Positions 5,772-13,956 are shown, counted from the first letter of the stretch. The stretch: DNA of 15,880 bases from Candidatus Aerophobota bacterium (GCA_021162265.1 JAGGZA010000147.1:1-15880), one strand, 5' to 3'. Numbers and translations are program-made. The notes: generated by a model from the sequence alone, not told the origin.

Positions 5772-7001
5772 TTAAATTGTACCTTTTCCTTTTAAAGTAT
5801 TAAAACTATCCTCAAGAATGGAAACCGCCATATCAATATCCTCTTCGGTTACAATAAGGGGAGGCAAAAATCTTAAAACTTTTTCTTTCACCACATTTAT
5901 TAAAAGTCCTTTCTCTCTTGCTGTATCTACCACAGGTTTTCCCTTGAACTCGAGCTCCATACCCAGCATAAGACCTCTTCCTCTTACATCCCGGATAAAA
6001 GAAAATTTCTTTTTCAACAGATAAAGCTTTTCTTTAAAATAATTTCCTTTCTTCGCAGCATTTTCTACAAGGTTATCTCTTTCCATAATTTTTAAAAACT
6101 CAAGAGCCACAGAGCTTACAAGAGGTCCTCCTCCAAAAGTAGAGGCATGATCACCGGGAGAAAGTACATCAGCCACCTTTCCTTTTGCAAGGCAAGCCCC
6201 AATTGGTAACCCTGCCGCAAGAGGCTTTGCGAGAGTCATTATATCCGGCTCTACACCGTAATGCTGATAGGCAAACCATTTCCCTGTCCTTCCCAGACCA
6301 CATTGAACTTCGTCAAAAATAAGAAGAACTTCCCTCTCTGTACATAACTTCCTTGCAGCTTCAATAAACTGGGGTAGAGCCTCGTTTATACCTCCTTCCC
6401 CCTGGATAGGTTCCATAATCACCGCACAGGTTTTAGAGGTTATACTCCTCCTTAACTGCTCTATATCGTTAAAATCTACAAATTTAAACCCCGGTGGGAA
6501 AGGCTCAAACCATCTTCTATACTTTTCCTGTCCTGTTAAACCTACAGTTGCCAGAGTTCTTCCATGAAAGGAGCTATTCATAGCTATTATCTCAAAAGCA
6601 CCTTTGCCTGAGCCAAATTTTCTTGCAATCTTTATAGCCGCCTCATTAGCCTCAGCTCCGGAGTTACAGAAGAAAACTTTGTCAGCAAAGGATAGCTCAC
6701 ATAATTTTTTAGCAAGCTCCGCCTGAGCCTCTATATAGTAAAGGTTAGAACAGTGAATAAGGCGATGTGATTGTTCCTTTATTACCTTACAAATATCAGG
6801 GTGGGAATGCCCGATAGCCACAACCCCTATTCCGGAGATAAAGTCAAGATAACTTTTCCCTTCTTTATCCCACACCTTTGCTCCCTTCCCCCTGTCTATC
6901 ACCACGGGAATGCGGGAGTAAGTTGGCATAAGATACCTCTGTGATTCTTCCATAACCTTTTCTGTTCCCCCTTTATTAAGAGGTAATTTTTCGAAATTCA
7001 T
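5772..7001 (-). CDS. argD: Class III PLP aminotransferase, acetylornithine aminotransferase-like (ArgD)
   Basis: A 409-residue fold-type I aminotransferase. Visible sites: NSGAEANE (113-120) for phosphate binding, FHGRT (145-149), MEPIQGEGG (196-204), FDEVQ (229-233) with D230 facing the PLP nitrogen, and TLAKPLAAG with K259 as the Schiff-base lysine. The overall pattern is that of ArgD, which converts N-acetylglutamate semialdehyde to N-acetylornithine; ornithine, GABA or lysine-pathway relatives look similar. No other arginine genes are present, so the substrate is provisional. The ATG at 7001 overlaps the end of rnfC by 26 bases; the preceding sequence is GTGGGGG instead of a standard Shine-Dalgarno. 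Met17 (ATG at 6953) aligns better with the usual N-terminus (EESQRYLMPTYSR) and would remove the overlap, so the true start could be either. Confidence 0.85.
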   Translation of the reverse strand: MNFEKLPLNKGGTEKVMEESQRYLMPTYSRIPVVIDRGKGAKVWDKEGKSYLDFISGIGVVAIGHSHPDICKVIKEQSHRLIHCSNLYYIEAQAELAKKLCELSFADKVFFCNSGAEANEAAIKIARKFGSGKGAFEIIAMNSSFHGRTLATVGLTGQEKYRRWFEPFPPGFKFVDFNDIEQLRRSITSKTCAVIMEPIQGEGGINEALPQFIEAARKLCTEREVLLIFDEVQCGLGRTGKWFAYQHYGVEPDIMTLAKPLAAGLPIGACLAKGKVADVLSPGDHASTFGGGPLVSSVALEFLKIMERDNLVENAAKKGNYFKEKLYLLKKKFSFIRDVRGRGLMLGMELEFKGKPVVDTAREKGLLINVVKEKVLRFLPPLIVTEEDIDMAVSILEDSFNTLKGKGTI

Positions 7002-8292
7002 TTTTCCCCCACTTTATAAGCTGAACAATAGGTATCTTGGAAGGACAAACATATGTACAGCACCCACATTCAATACAATCCATTATATTGTATTCCCCAA
7101 GTTCTTCCCACCTCTCTGCCTTAACAAGCTTAGCTAAAGTTGTGGGAAAAAGACCCATGGGACAATGGTCTACACAGCGAGCACATCTTATACAAGGTTG
7201 TTCTTCATCTTCACTCACTTCATCTTCTGTTAAGACAAGAATTCCTGAGGTTCCTTTTATTACAGGACAATCAAGACTATACTGGGAGATACCCATCATG
7301 GGTCCTCCCATAATAATAGCCTTAGCATTATCCTTTAAACCACAGTAATTTAAAATATCTCTTAATGGAGTTCCTATAGGAACAAGAAGATTTGATGGCT
7401 TCTCAACACCCTTGCCTGTCACCGTTATAACTCTTTCTATAAGAGGTTTTCCCTTTTTTAGAGCCTCGCAAATAGCAATTGCTGTTCCAACATTATTCAC
7501 CACTACTCCCACATCAAGAGGAAGTCCCCCTGAAGGAACCTCTCTCCCCAGAATGGCTTTTATAAGCATCTTTTCTCCACCCTGGGGGTATTTTGTCTTA
7601 AGAGGGACAACCTCAATTTCATTTTCCCCCGAGGTTAAACTCTTCATTATTTTTATAGCATCTTTTTTGTTATCCTCAATACCTATATATCCTTTTTGTG
7701 CACCAGTTGCTCTCATAATTGCCTTTAATCCAAAAAGGCAGTCTTCAGCTCTCTCCATCATTAAACGGTAGTCCGCTGTAAGATATGGTTCACATTCACA
7801 ACCATTTAATATTACGCTATCAATATTTTTCCCTGAAGGCGGAGACAGTTTAACATGAGTGGGAAAAGCTGCTCCTCCCATTCCAGCAATACCAGCTTCT
7901 CTCACTCTCTTCCTTATTTCCTCAGGAGAAAGAGAAGATAAATCAACTTCTTTTTCAGACCACCTGTTTTCACCCTTCTCATCTTCCTCTACCTCAATAA
8001 TTATCGCTTCAGCTTCTCCCAGAGTTGGATGGGGGTGTTTTTCAATAGAAATTACCTTTCCTTTCAAGGGACTATGGACAGGACAGGAAATAAATGCATC
8101 AACATCACCAATTTTCTGACCCCTCTCCACCGCATCCTTTTTATCAATCAGAGGTTTGCAGGGAGCTCCGGTATGTTGAGAAAGAGGAACAATAACCTTT
8201 GAGGGAAGAGGGATACTTTCTATCTTTTTATCCCTGCTAAGCTCTTTCTCCTCAGAAGGATGAATGCCCTGTTTGAAAGTTTTTGTTCTCAT
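6976..8292 (-). CDS. rnfC: Electron transport complex subunit RnfC
   Basis: A 438-residue peripheral subunit of the Rnf complex, which couples ferredoxin:NAD+ oxidoreduction to Na+ or H+ pumping; RnfC is the NADH/FMN-binding part. The N-terminal GIHPSEEKEL and VPLSQHTGAPCKP blocks are diagnostic. GMGGAAFPTH (137-146) and ILNGCECEPY (161-170) form the flavin/NADH region. Two 4Fe-4S motifs follow: C367/C370/C373/C377 and C406/C409/C412/C416, each ending in CP. Length is typical of the short form, with no long C-terminal repeat. The ATG has AAAGGAG seven bases upstream. It appears to be the first gene of the minus-strand operon, and is followed by argD, not by the usual rnfDGEAB. All residues needed for function appear intact. 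The remaining Rnf genes must be elsewhere, or this RnfC serves another partner. Confidence 0.93.
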   Translation of the reverse strand: MRTKTFKQGIHPSEEKELSRDKKIESIPLPSKVIVPLSQHTGAPCKPLIDKKDAVERGQKIGDVDAFISCPVHSPLKGKVISIEKHPHPTLGEAEAIIIEVEEDEKGENRWSEKEVDLSSLSPEEIRKRVREAGIAGMGGAAFPTHVKLSPPSGKNIDSVILNGCECEPYLTADYRLMMERAEDCLFGLKAIMRATGAQKGYIGIEDNKKDAIKIMKSLTSGENEIEVVPLKTKYPQGGEKMLIKAILGREVPSGGLPLDVGVVVNNVGTAIAICEALKKGKPLIERVITVTGKGVEKPSNLLVPIGTPLRDILNYCGLKDNAKAIIMGGPMMGISQYSLDCPVIKGTSGILVLTEDEVSEDEEQPCIRCARCVDHCPMGLFPTTLAKLVKAERWEELGEYNIMDCIECGCCTYVCPSKIPIVQLIKWGKNEFRKITS

Positions 8293-8456
8293 AAAAGCAC
8301 TCCTTTAAAATTTCCCCGTATCTTAAAGCTATTTTCTAAAGAAAAATTATTTTAACATTTTATCAAATTACCATTAAAAAGCAAGCAAGAGAGATGTATA
8401 ATAAATAAAACCACCTTTTAAAAAAGGGAAAAACTCTCTTAATTTAAGATGCAAGG

Positions 8457-8485
8457 TTGATAAATAATTATTTTTTTGTTAAGAT
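8457..8485 (+). promoter_or_regulatory. Candidate promoter for the aldo/keto reductase operon
   Basis: TTGATA (8457-8462), a 17-nt spacer and TAAGAT (8480-8485) make a reasonable sigma-70 pair in the 229-base AT-rich gap between divergent rnfC and the reductase gene. The start would be near 8492. The rest of the gap shows only A/T runs and a small CCTTTT/AAAAGG inverted repeat (about 8414-8427). On the other strand only a weak TTGCTT-16-TAAAAT pair is visible for rnfC. Confidence 0.35.
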
Positions 8486-8521
8486 AAAAGGAAAATAAGG
8501 AGGAAGGCGAAAAACAAAAAA

Positions 8522-9550
8522 ATGGAAAAAAGGACACTGGGTAAAACAGGATTGAAAGTTTCAGTTATTGGCTTTGGAGGTATCCCTATTCAAAAACTTC
8601 CTATGAGAGAAACAAGAAAACTTATCAAAGAAGCTATTGATAGGGGAATAAACTTCTTTGATACGGCTCAAGGATACGGAGATAGTGAAACAAAAATTGG
8701 AGAGGGAACAAAGGAGAAAAGAGATAAGTGCATAATAGCCACTAAATCTCCCTGCAGAACAGAAAAGGAGGTCTTATCTCATGTGAATAAAGCCTTAAAA
8801 AGATTAAAAACCGATTATATAGACCTTTATCAAATTCACCATGTAAGCAAACCCTTTGAATTAAAAAAGGTTCTATCTCCCAGGGGTGCTCTTGAGGGCC
8901 TTTTAAAACTCAAAAAGGCAGGGAAAATAAGGCACATAGGTGTAACCGGTCATAATCCTTCGGTTCTTCAGGAGGCAATTGAAAAAAGTGAGGAATTTGA
9001 AACTGTCCAGTTTCCTTTTAACATAGTGGAGGATGAAGAGGATAAATTTTCTCTTTTAAGAATAGCAAAAAAATTCAATGTTGGAACTATTATAATGAAA
9101 CCACTTGCTGGAGGAGTGATACCAGAACCTTCTCTTTCTCTCCGCTGGATCTTGCAGCAGGGAGTGGACACAGTAATTCCTGGTATGGTACTGCTCTCAG
9201 AGGTAAGAGAAAATGCTAAAATAGGCGAAAAAGTCTATCCCCTCTCCTTTGAGGAATTATCCCACCTTAAGAACTCTGTCAGTAAACTTGAAACACAATT
9301 TTGTCGTCGCTGCATGTACTGTATGCCCTGCCCTGAGGGAATACCAATTTATCTTATTCAGGAGTTGGGAGATAAGGTCAGAGTAAATGTGGAGCAGGTT
9401 AAGAAGATGTGTAAGGAGACATATGCAAAGTTAAAGAAGAATGTAGAGGATTGCATAGATTGTGGAGAGTGTGAGAAAAAATGCCCTTATAATCTTCCCG
9501 TAAGAAAAATGCTTCGGGAAAAGCATAAACTTTTAACTTCGGCTCCTTAA
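8522..9550 (+). CDS. Aldo/keto reductase with C-terminal 4Fe-4S ferredoxin motifs
   Basis: A 342-residue cytoplasmic oxidoreductase. Residues 1-245 or so form an AKR barrel: RTLGKTGLKVSVIGFGG opening, catalytic tetrad candidates D47 and Y52 (FFDTAQGYG), K75 (ATKSPC) and H106 or H107 (YQIHHV). The C-terminus carries two cysteine sets, C261/C264/C267/C270 followed by P, and C311/C314/C317/C321 followed by P, as in the COG1453 ferredoxin-type AKRs of anaerobes. It probably reduces or oxidises an aldehyde or ketone with NAD(P)H and may exchange electrons with ferredoxin; the substrate is unknown. The ATG is certain from the family N-terminus. AAGGAGG (8497-8503) lies 18 bases upstream across an A-rich spacer, unusually far. 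It is followed 16 bases later by the galU-like gene. Confidence 0.9.
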   Translation: MEKRTLGKTGLKVSVIGFGGIPIQKLPMRETRKLIKEAIDRGINFFDTAQGYGDSETKIGEGTKEKRDKCIIATKSPCRTEKEVLSHVNKALKRLKTDYIDLYQIHHVSKPFELKKVLSPRGALEGLLKLKKAGKIRHIGVTGHNPSVLQEAIEKSEEFETVQFPFNIVEDEEDKFSLLRIAKKFNVGTIIMKPLAGGVIPEPSLSLRWILQQGVDTVIPGMVLLSEVRENAKIGEKVYPLSFEELSHLKNSVSKLETQFCRRCMYCMPCPEGIPIYLIQELGDKVRVNVEQVKKMCKETYAKLKKNVEDCIDCGECEKKCPYNLPVRKMLREKHKLLTSAP

Positions 9551-9566
9551 TTTAAAGAGGTGAAAG

Positions 9567-10460
9567 ATGAAGAAAGTAACAAAGGTTGTTATACCTGTAG
9601 CAGGCTTTGGTACTCGTTTTCTCCCTGCTACCAAATCGCAACCAAAAGAAATGCTACCTATTGTTGATAAACCTGCCATTCACTATATAGTAGAGGAGGC
9701 TGTTGCCTCAGGGATAAAAACAGTAATATTTGTTACCACACAAACTAAAAGAGCAATAGAGGACTACTTTGATTCCAATCCTGACCTTGAAGAGCATCTT
9801 GAAAAAACAGAGAAAAAAGACCTTTTAAAAACAATCAGAGAAATATCTGAAATGGCTGATTTTGTCTATATAAGACAAAAAGGACCCTATGGTAACGGTA
9901 CGCCTGTTCTCAATGCAGAATGCATCATAGAAGATGAGCCTTTTGCTGTAATATGGGGGGATGACCTTGTGGAAAGTGAAGAACCTCGCCTTAAACAATT
10001 GATTGAAGTTTATGAAAGATACAATAGCCCTGTGCTTACTGCTTATCCGGTAAGCGAAGAAGACACAAAAAGATATGGGATTATTGACGGAGAAGAGGTG
10101 GAACAGGGTGTTTTAAGAGTTAGAAGCATTGTGGAGAAGCCAGGACCCGAAAAGGCTCCCTCAAAAATTGCAGCCCTGGGGGGATACGTTTTAACTCCCG
10201 ATATATTTGATGCGCTAAGAAAAACTTCCCTGGGGAAGGATAACGAACTCTGGCTTGTAGATAGTATCTTTAATCTGGCTAAAAAAAGACCTGTTTATGC
10301 CTGTCTTATAAAGGGTAAATATCATGATGTTGGCTCAAAAGTGGGCTGGCTAAAGGCAAATATAGACTATGCATTAAAAAACAGAGAAGTTGCTGATTCG
10401 TTAAGGGACTATATTAAAAACCTTGCAAAAGATCTGGAGGAAAAAACAAATGGAGATTGA
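9567..10460 (+). CDS. galU: GalU-like sugar-phosphate nucleotidyltransferase (UTP-glucose-1-phosphate uridylyltransferase family)
   Basis: A 297-residue enzyme of the family that makes UDP-glucose from UTP and glucose-1-phosphate. The nucleotide-binding opening VAGFGTRFLPATKSQPKEML (11-30) and VDKPAIHYIVEEA are classic GalU. Metal/nucleotide residues appear in GDD (131-133), with VEKPG (189-193) and KYHDVGSKVGWLKAN (251-265) near the end. It departs from textbook GalU at two active-site segments: PYGNGTPV (107-114) where PLGLGHAV is usual, and DNELWLVDSI (225-234) where GGEIQLTDAI is usual. The substrate or nucleotide may therefore differ. A Shine-Dalgarno-like AGAGGTG lies just before the ATG. 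The 3' end overlaps the glycerate kinase start by 11 bases. The family is sure; the exact reaction is moderately sure. Confidence 0.82.
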   Translation: MKKVTKVVIPVAGFGTRFLPATKSQPKEMLPIVDKPAIHYIVEEAVASGIKTVIFVTTQTKRAIEDYFDSNPDLEEHLEKTEKKDLLKTIREISEMADFVYIRQKGPYGNGTPVLNAECIIEDEPFAVIWGDDLVESEEPRLKQLIEVYERYNSPVLTAYPVSEEDTKRYGIIDGEEVEQGVLRVRSIVEKPGPEKAPSKIAALGGYVLTPDIFDALRKTSLGKDNELWLVDSIFNLAKKRPVYACLIKGKYHDVGSKVGWLKANIDYALKNREVADSLRDYIKNLAKDLEEKTNGD

Positions 10461-11805
10461 AGATAAAAACAATTTGCGTGAAGATGCTGAATCTATTTTT
10501 TACGCTGGACTCGAAGCAGTTGAACCTTCTAAAGCTGTAAGGACATACATGAAAAAAACCCATAATACTTTAAAAATTGGGGAAACAGTCTATAACCTGA
10601 GTGATTTAAAGCGTATTTTTGTCGTAGGGTTCGGAAAAGCAGGTTATCCTATGGCAAAAACAGTTGAGGAAATACTGGAAGATAAGATTACTCAGGGATG
10701 CGTTGTGGTAAAGTATGGGTATAGTGGGCATCTTGAAAAAATTGAAATTCTGGAGTCATCTCATCCCATTCCAGATGAAGCAGGAATGAAAGCAGCAGAA
10801 AAGATAATCTCTCTATTAAGTAAAACAAAGGAGGATGACCTTGTCATATGCTTAATTTCAGGTGGAGGCTCAGCCATACTTCCTGCTCCAATTGAAGGTA
10901 TATCTCTTGAAGAAAAGCAAAAAGTAACACAACTCCTCTTAGATTGTGGAGCTTCAATTGAGGAGATTAATACAATAAGGAAACATCTTTCCCGCGTAAA
11001 AGGGGGACAGCTTGCAAGGCTAACTTATCCGGCTCACCTTCACAGCCTTATCCTCTCTGATGTGGTGGGAGATAGACTTGATACAATTGCCTCCGGTCCA
11101 ACAGTTCCGGATAGAACCACCTTTAAAGATTGCTGGGAGATTGTAAAAAAATATGAACTTGAATCTTTGCTTCCTCAATCAGTAATTACTCACCTTAGAA
11201 GAGGGATTGAAGGTAAAATTAAGGAAACACCTAAACCAGGAGAACCCATATTTGACAGGGTGAACAATTTAATTATAGGAAGCAATATTCTGGCTTTAAA
11301 AGCCGCAAAGAGAAAGGCAGAAAATCTGGGGTATAACTGCCTTATCCTTTCCTCGTTTGTTGAGGGAGAAACAAGAGAGGTAGCAAGGGTTCATGCAGCA
11401 ATGGCAAAGGAGATAATATCCTCCGGTAATCCCATTTCACCCCCTGCCTGTATTCTCTCCGGTGGGGAAACAACCGTAAAGGTAAAAGGGAAAGGGAAAG
11501 GAGGAAGAAATCAAGAATTTTCTCTTGCAGCCTGTATTGATATAAGAGGGATGAACAACACTTTAATCTTAAGTGCCGGGACTGACGGGACAGATGGTCC
11601 TACTGATGCTGCAGGAGCCTTTGCTACAGGTTCCACGTGGAGGAAAGCAAAAGAAATGGGCATATTGCCTGAAGAATTTTTAGAGAATAATGACTCTTAC
11701 AATTTTTTTAAAAAAGTGGGGGGCCTTTTTCTAACAGGCCCCACCAATACAAATGTTATGGACCTTCGTATAATTCTTGTTGCAGAGAAAAACCAATCAA
11801 AATAA
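10450..11805 (+). CDS. gckA: Glycerate 2-kinase, MOFRL family (GckA/TtuD type)
   Basis: A 451-residue kinase that phosphorylates D-glycerate, giving 2-phosphoglycerate in the family members I know; it links glycerate, serine or sugar-acid breakdown to glycolysis. Landmarks: VVGFGKAGYPMA (58-69), SHPIPDE (104-110), SGGGSA (137-142), NTIRKHLSRVKGG (174-186), LSDVVGDRLDTIASGPT (202-218), then the MOFRL part with SGGETT (337-342), GGRNQE (351-356) and GTDGTDGPTDAAGA (377-390). Start: ATG 10450 follows GGAGG (10436-10440) by nine bases and matches the family N-terminus; an upstream TTG at 10423 would only add residues with a worse ribosome site. It overlaps the galU-like gene by 11 bases, so the two are coupled. 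Its 3' end is four bases from the convergent SDR gene and holds the likely terminator of that opposite operon. Confidence 0.93.
   Translation: MEIEDKNNLREDAESIFYAGLEAVEPSKAVRTYMKKTHNTLKIGETVYNLSDLKRIFVVGFGKAGYPMAKTVEEILEDKITQGCVVVKYGYSGHLEKIEILESSHPIPDEAGMKAAEKIISLLSKTKEDDLVICLISGGGSAILPAPIEGISLEEKQKVTQLLLDCGASIEEINTIRKHLSRVKGGQLARLTYPAHLHSLILSDVVGDRLDTIASGPTVPDRTTFKDCWEIVKKYELESLLPQSVITHLRRGIEGKIKETPKPGEPIFDRVNNLIIGSNILALKAAKRKAENLGYNCLILSSFVEGETREVARVHAAMAKEIISSGNPISPPACILSGGETTVKVKGKGKGGRNQEFSLAACIDIRGMNNTLILSAGTDGTDGPTDAAGAFATGSTWRKAKEMGILPEEFLENNDSYNFFKKVGGLFLTGPTNTNVMDLRIILVAEKNQSK
11710..11744 (-). terminator. Rho-independent terminator for the radical SAM-SDR operon, inside gckA
   Basis: On the minus strand GTGGGGCC (11744-11737), an 11-nt loop and GGCCCCCCAC (11725-11716, with a two-base bulge) form a G/C-rich hairpin, followed at once by TTTTTT (11715-11710). 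It lies about 65 bases past the SDR stop codon. On the plus strand the hairpin has no T tract. It is the most G/C-rich stem I noticed in this AT-rich window. Confidence 0.55.
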
Positions 11806-11809
11806 TAAG

Positions 11810-12586
11810 TTAGAAAAGAGAGGAGCTAAGTCCTCCATCCACAAAAATAATCTGCCCTGTGATATAATCAGATGCATCTGAGGATAAAAATACAACGGTG
11901 CCGTTCAGGTCTTTATCAGCATTTCCCTCTCTACCCATGGGTATCCTTTTTCTAACCCACTTTACCCATTCCTCGTCGGAAAAGAGAGGCATTGTTTGGG
12001 CAGTTTTAAAATACCCTGGAGCTATGCAGTTTACACAGATATTGTATTCTGCCCACTCAAGAGCAAGTCCTCTGGTTAGCTGAGCAATACCACCCTTTGC
12101 AGCTACATAAGCTATTATACCCGATATACCAAACCGAGAGGTTTCCGAACCTATATTAATGATTTTTCCCTTTATCTTTTTCTCAATCATTACTTTAGCA
12201 ACTTTTTGAGAACAAAGAAATGCTCCCCTTAAAATTGTATTTATAACTCTCTCCCATTCCTCAAGAGTAACCTCAACAGCTGGTTTCCTCACAATTGTCC
12301 CTGCATTATTTACAAGAATATCTATCCTGGAAAACTTATCTACCACCTTGTCAACCATATTTTGAATACTTACAGGGTCTGTCACATCTAATTTTACAGG
12401 AAAAGCTTCAACTCCCTTCTCTCTCACCTCTTGAGATACTTCATTCAGAGCTTCCTCTGTCCTCCCTGTTATCACCACATCAGCCCCGGCCTCAGCTAAA
12501 GCTACAGCCATACCCTTTCCCAATCCTCTTGTTGACCCTGTAACAATGGCAACTTTGTCCTTGAGCAATTTGTTGTAACTATACAT
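11810..12586 (-). CDS. Short-chain dehydrogenase/reductase (SDR), sugar-acid dehydrogenase-like
   Basis: A 258-residue classical SDR with a Rossmann fold. TGSTRGLG (16-23) binds NAD(P), NNAG is at 93-96, and the catalytic tetrad is N116, S147, Y160 and K164 (YVAAK). The ending GQIIFVDGG is typical. The overall look is that of gluconate 5-dehydrogenase, 2-deoxygluconate 3-dehydrogenase and 3-oxoacyl-ACP reductase relatives, which I cannot separate by eye; the carbohydrate genes nearby favour a sugar-acid substrate. ATG 12586 is chosen over GTG 12589: it overlaps the radical SAM stop as TGATG, with AAGGAGG six bases upstream, whereas GTG would leave only three. It is translationally coupled to the radical SAM gene and shares its transcript, ending at the hairpin in 11710-11744. 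Confidence 0.9.
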   Translation of the reverse strand: MYSYNKLLKDKVAIVTGSTRGLGKGMAVALAEAGADVVITGRTEEALNEVSQEVREKGVEAFPVKLDVTDPVSIQNMVDKVVDKFSRIDILVNNAGTIVRKPAVEVTLEEWERVINTILRGAFLCSQKVAKVMIEKKIKGKIINIGSETSRFGISGIIAYVAAKGGIAQLTRGLALEWAEYNICVNCIAPGYFKTAQTMPLFSDEEWVKWVRKRIPMGREGNADKDLNGTVVFLSSDASDYITGQIIFVDGGLSSSLF

Positions 12587-13941
12587 CACTTCCCTCCTTC
12601 TCTTTTAACAAGATCCTTTATTTTTAAGAGGCCATCATAGGTTATTTTTTTATTCCAAATATAAAAAATAGAGTTATTTTGAAGAAGAGGTTCTTTATCC
12701 AGGGGTAGAGAAGACTCCTTTAAAGCTTTCTTAAACTCCAGAGTCCCGGGAATTGGAGAAAACTGAGCTATCTTTACCCTGGCACCTGTTTTATGAACAA
12801 ACTCAATAGTATCTATTATCTCTTCTATTTTTTGCCCTGGCAATCCCACCATTATGTAAACACCCAGATCTTTTCTCCTGTATCCAGCACAAGCTAAGTT
12901 TTCTACAGCTTTTATCAAATCCTCTTCGTTAACCTTGTTACAGGATTGTCTCTGTACTTTGGGATAGGTTGACTCAAATGACAATCTTATGGTCTTAAAA
13001 TTAGCAGCATAGAAAAGTTCTGCCATCTTCCTATCTATAAATCTTGCGTGAAGTCCATTTGGAGTATGGAATCTTACCTTTCCTTTAAATCTTTTTATTA
13101 TTCCCCTAAGAAGAGGTATTATGTGTTTTTCAGCGTTAACTAAAAGAGCATCATCATAAAAAGCTATATCCTTAACTTCGAACCTTTTTATATAGTAATC
13201 TATTTTATCTAAGACTTTATCAGGATTTTGTTGAATGAAATTACTTTCCAGAAGATAAGATGCACAATAACTGCATCTGAAGGGACACCCTCTTGATGTA
13301 AGAAGAGCTATGGAATTTACCCTGGAGAGAAGATGGTAAGCAGGTATGAGTTCTTCCTCCTCTTCCTGCCAGAAAATCTTTGAATAATCTCTCTTCGTAT
13401 CAGCTATGCTATCTAAAATTTTCAAGAAAGGAATCTCTCCTTTTCCCCTTATAACGTAGTCTGCCCCGGAGAACTCTCTTGCATGCTCAAAACATAAAGT
13501 TGCATATATTCCTCCCAGGACAACAGGAACAGAGGGAAACCTCCTTTTTACCCTCCTTATTACCTCAAATACCCCTGGATACCAGTAGGTCATACCCGAG
13601 GTTACTCCAACTGCGTCCGGATACTCCACCCTGGAAAGTTCCTCCTCAAATATTTCTGGAGGAATGCCGTATCTTTTGTACCTGCGAGGTATATTTTTAA
13701 AAAATACGGGTTTTTCAACCTCCTGAGAAAAAAACTTACCACAGTCAAACTTACGCAAAGAAGGAAGTTTTTTATACCTTCTTTTAAGAAGAGGATGATA
13801 TCTATCAAGACAATCTATCAAAGAAACTCTGTGTCCAAATTTTTCTAAAAAAGAGGCGATTTTTAAAAGCCCCAGTGGCTTTAACCATAAATCATAAGCA
13901 GCAAAATCATAAATCCAGGGGTTAATAAGCAGTACATTCAT
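12586..13941 (-). CDS. B12-binding-domain radical SAM protein
   Basis: A 451-residue protein. Residues 1-185 look like a cobalamin-binding-type domain: MNVLLINPWI, then PLGLLKIASFLEKFGHRVSLIDC, then VGVTSGMTYWYPGV and VVLGGIYATL. The DxHxxG cobalamin-ligand motif is not visible, as is common in this class. The radical SAM core starts at SRGCPFRCSYC, with C219/C223/C226 for the 4Fe-4S cluster, and runs through SFESTYPKVQR and VGLPGQ. Function is unknown; relatives include lipid- and hopanoid-modifying and thiolation-type enzymes, and no partner here identifies the substrate. The upstream bases show no Shine-Dalgarno (AACACATTGTGCT-ATG), so initiation may be nearly leaderless. It overlaps the downstream SDR gene as TGATG, which suggests the two act in the same pathway. 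Confidence 0.88.
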   Translation of the reverse strand: MNVLLINPWIYDFAAYDLWLKPLGLLKIASFLEKFGHRVSLIDCLDRYHPLLKRRYKKLPSLRKFDCGKFFSQEVEKPVFFKNIPRRYKRYGIPPEIFEEELSRVEYPDAVGVTSGMTYWYPGVFEVIRRVKRRFPSVPVVLGGIYATLCFEHAREFSGADYVIRGKGEIPFLKILDSIADTKRDYSKIFWQEEEEELIPAYHLLSRVNSIALLTSRGCPFRCSYCASYLLESNFIQQNPDKVLDKIDYYIKRFEVKDIAFYDDALLVNAEKHIIPLLRGIIKRFKGKVRFHTPNGLHARFIDRKMAELFYAANFKTIRLSFESTYPKVQRQSCNKVNEEDLIKAVENLACAGYRRKDLGVYIMVGLPGQKIEEIIDTIEFVHKTGARVKIAQFSPIPGTLEFKKALKESSLPLDKEPLLQNNSIFYIWNKKITYDGLLKIKDLVKREGGK

Positions 13942-13956
13942 AGCACAATGTGTTAA

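Noticed and set aside
7412..7771. Plus-strand open frame of 119 codons
   Set aside because: It is antisense to rnfC, which is unmistakable.
10423..10449. TTG start upstream for the glycerate kinase
   Set aside because: ATG 10450 has GGAGG at nine bases and matches the family N-terminus; the extra residues are translated galU sequence.
12584..12589. GTG start at 12589 for the SDR gene
   Set aside because: ATG 12586 gives the TGATG coupling and six-base spacing to AAGGAGG; GTG would be only three bases away.
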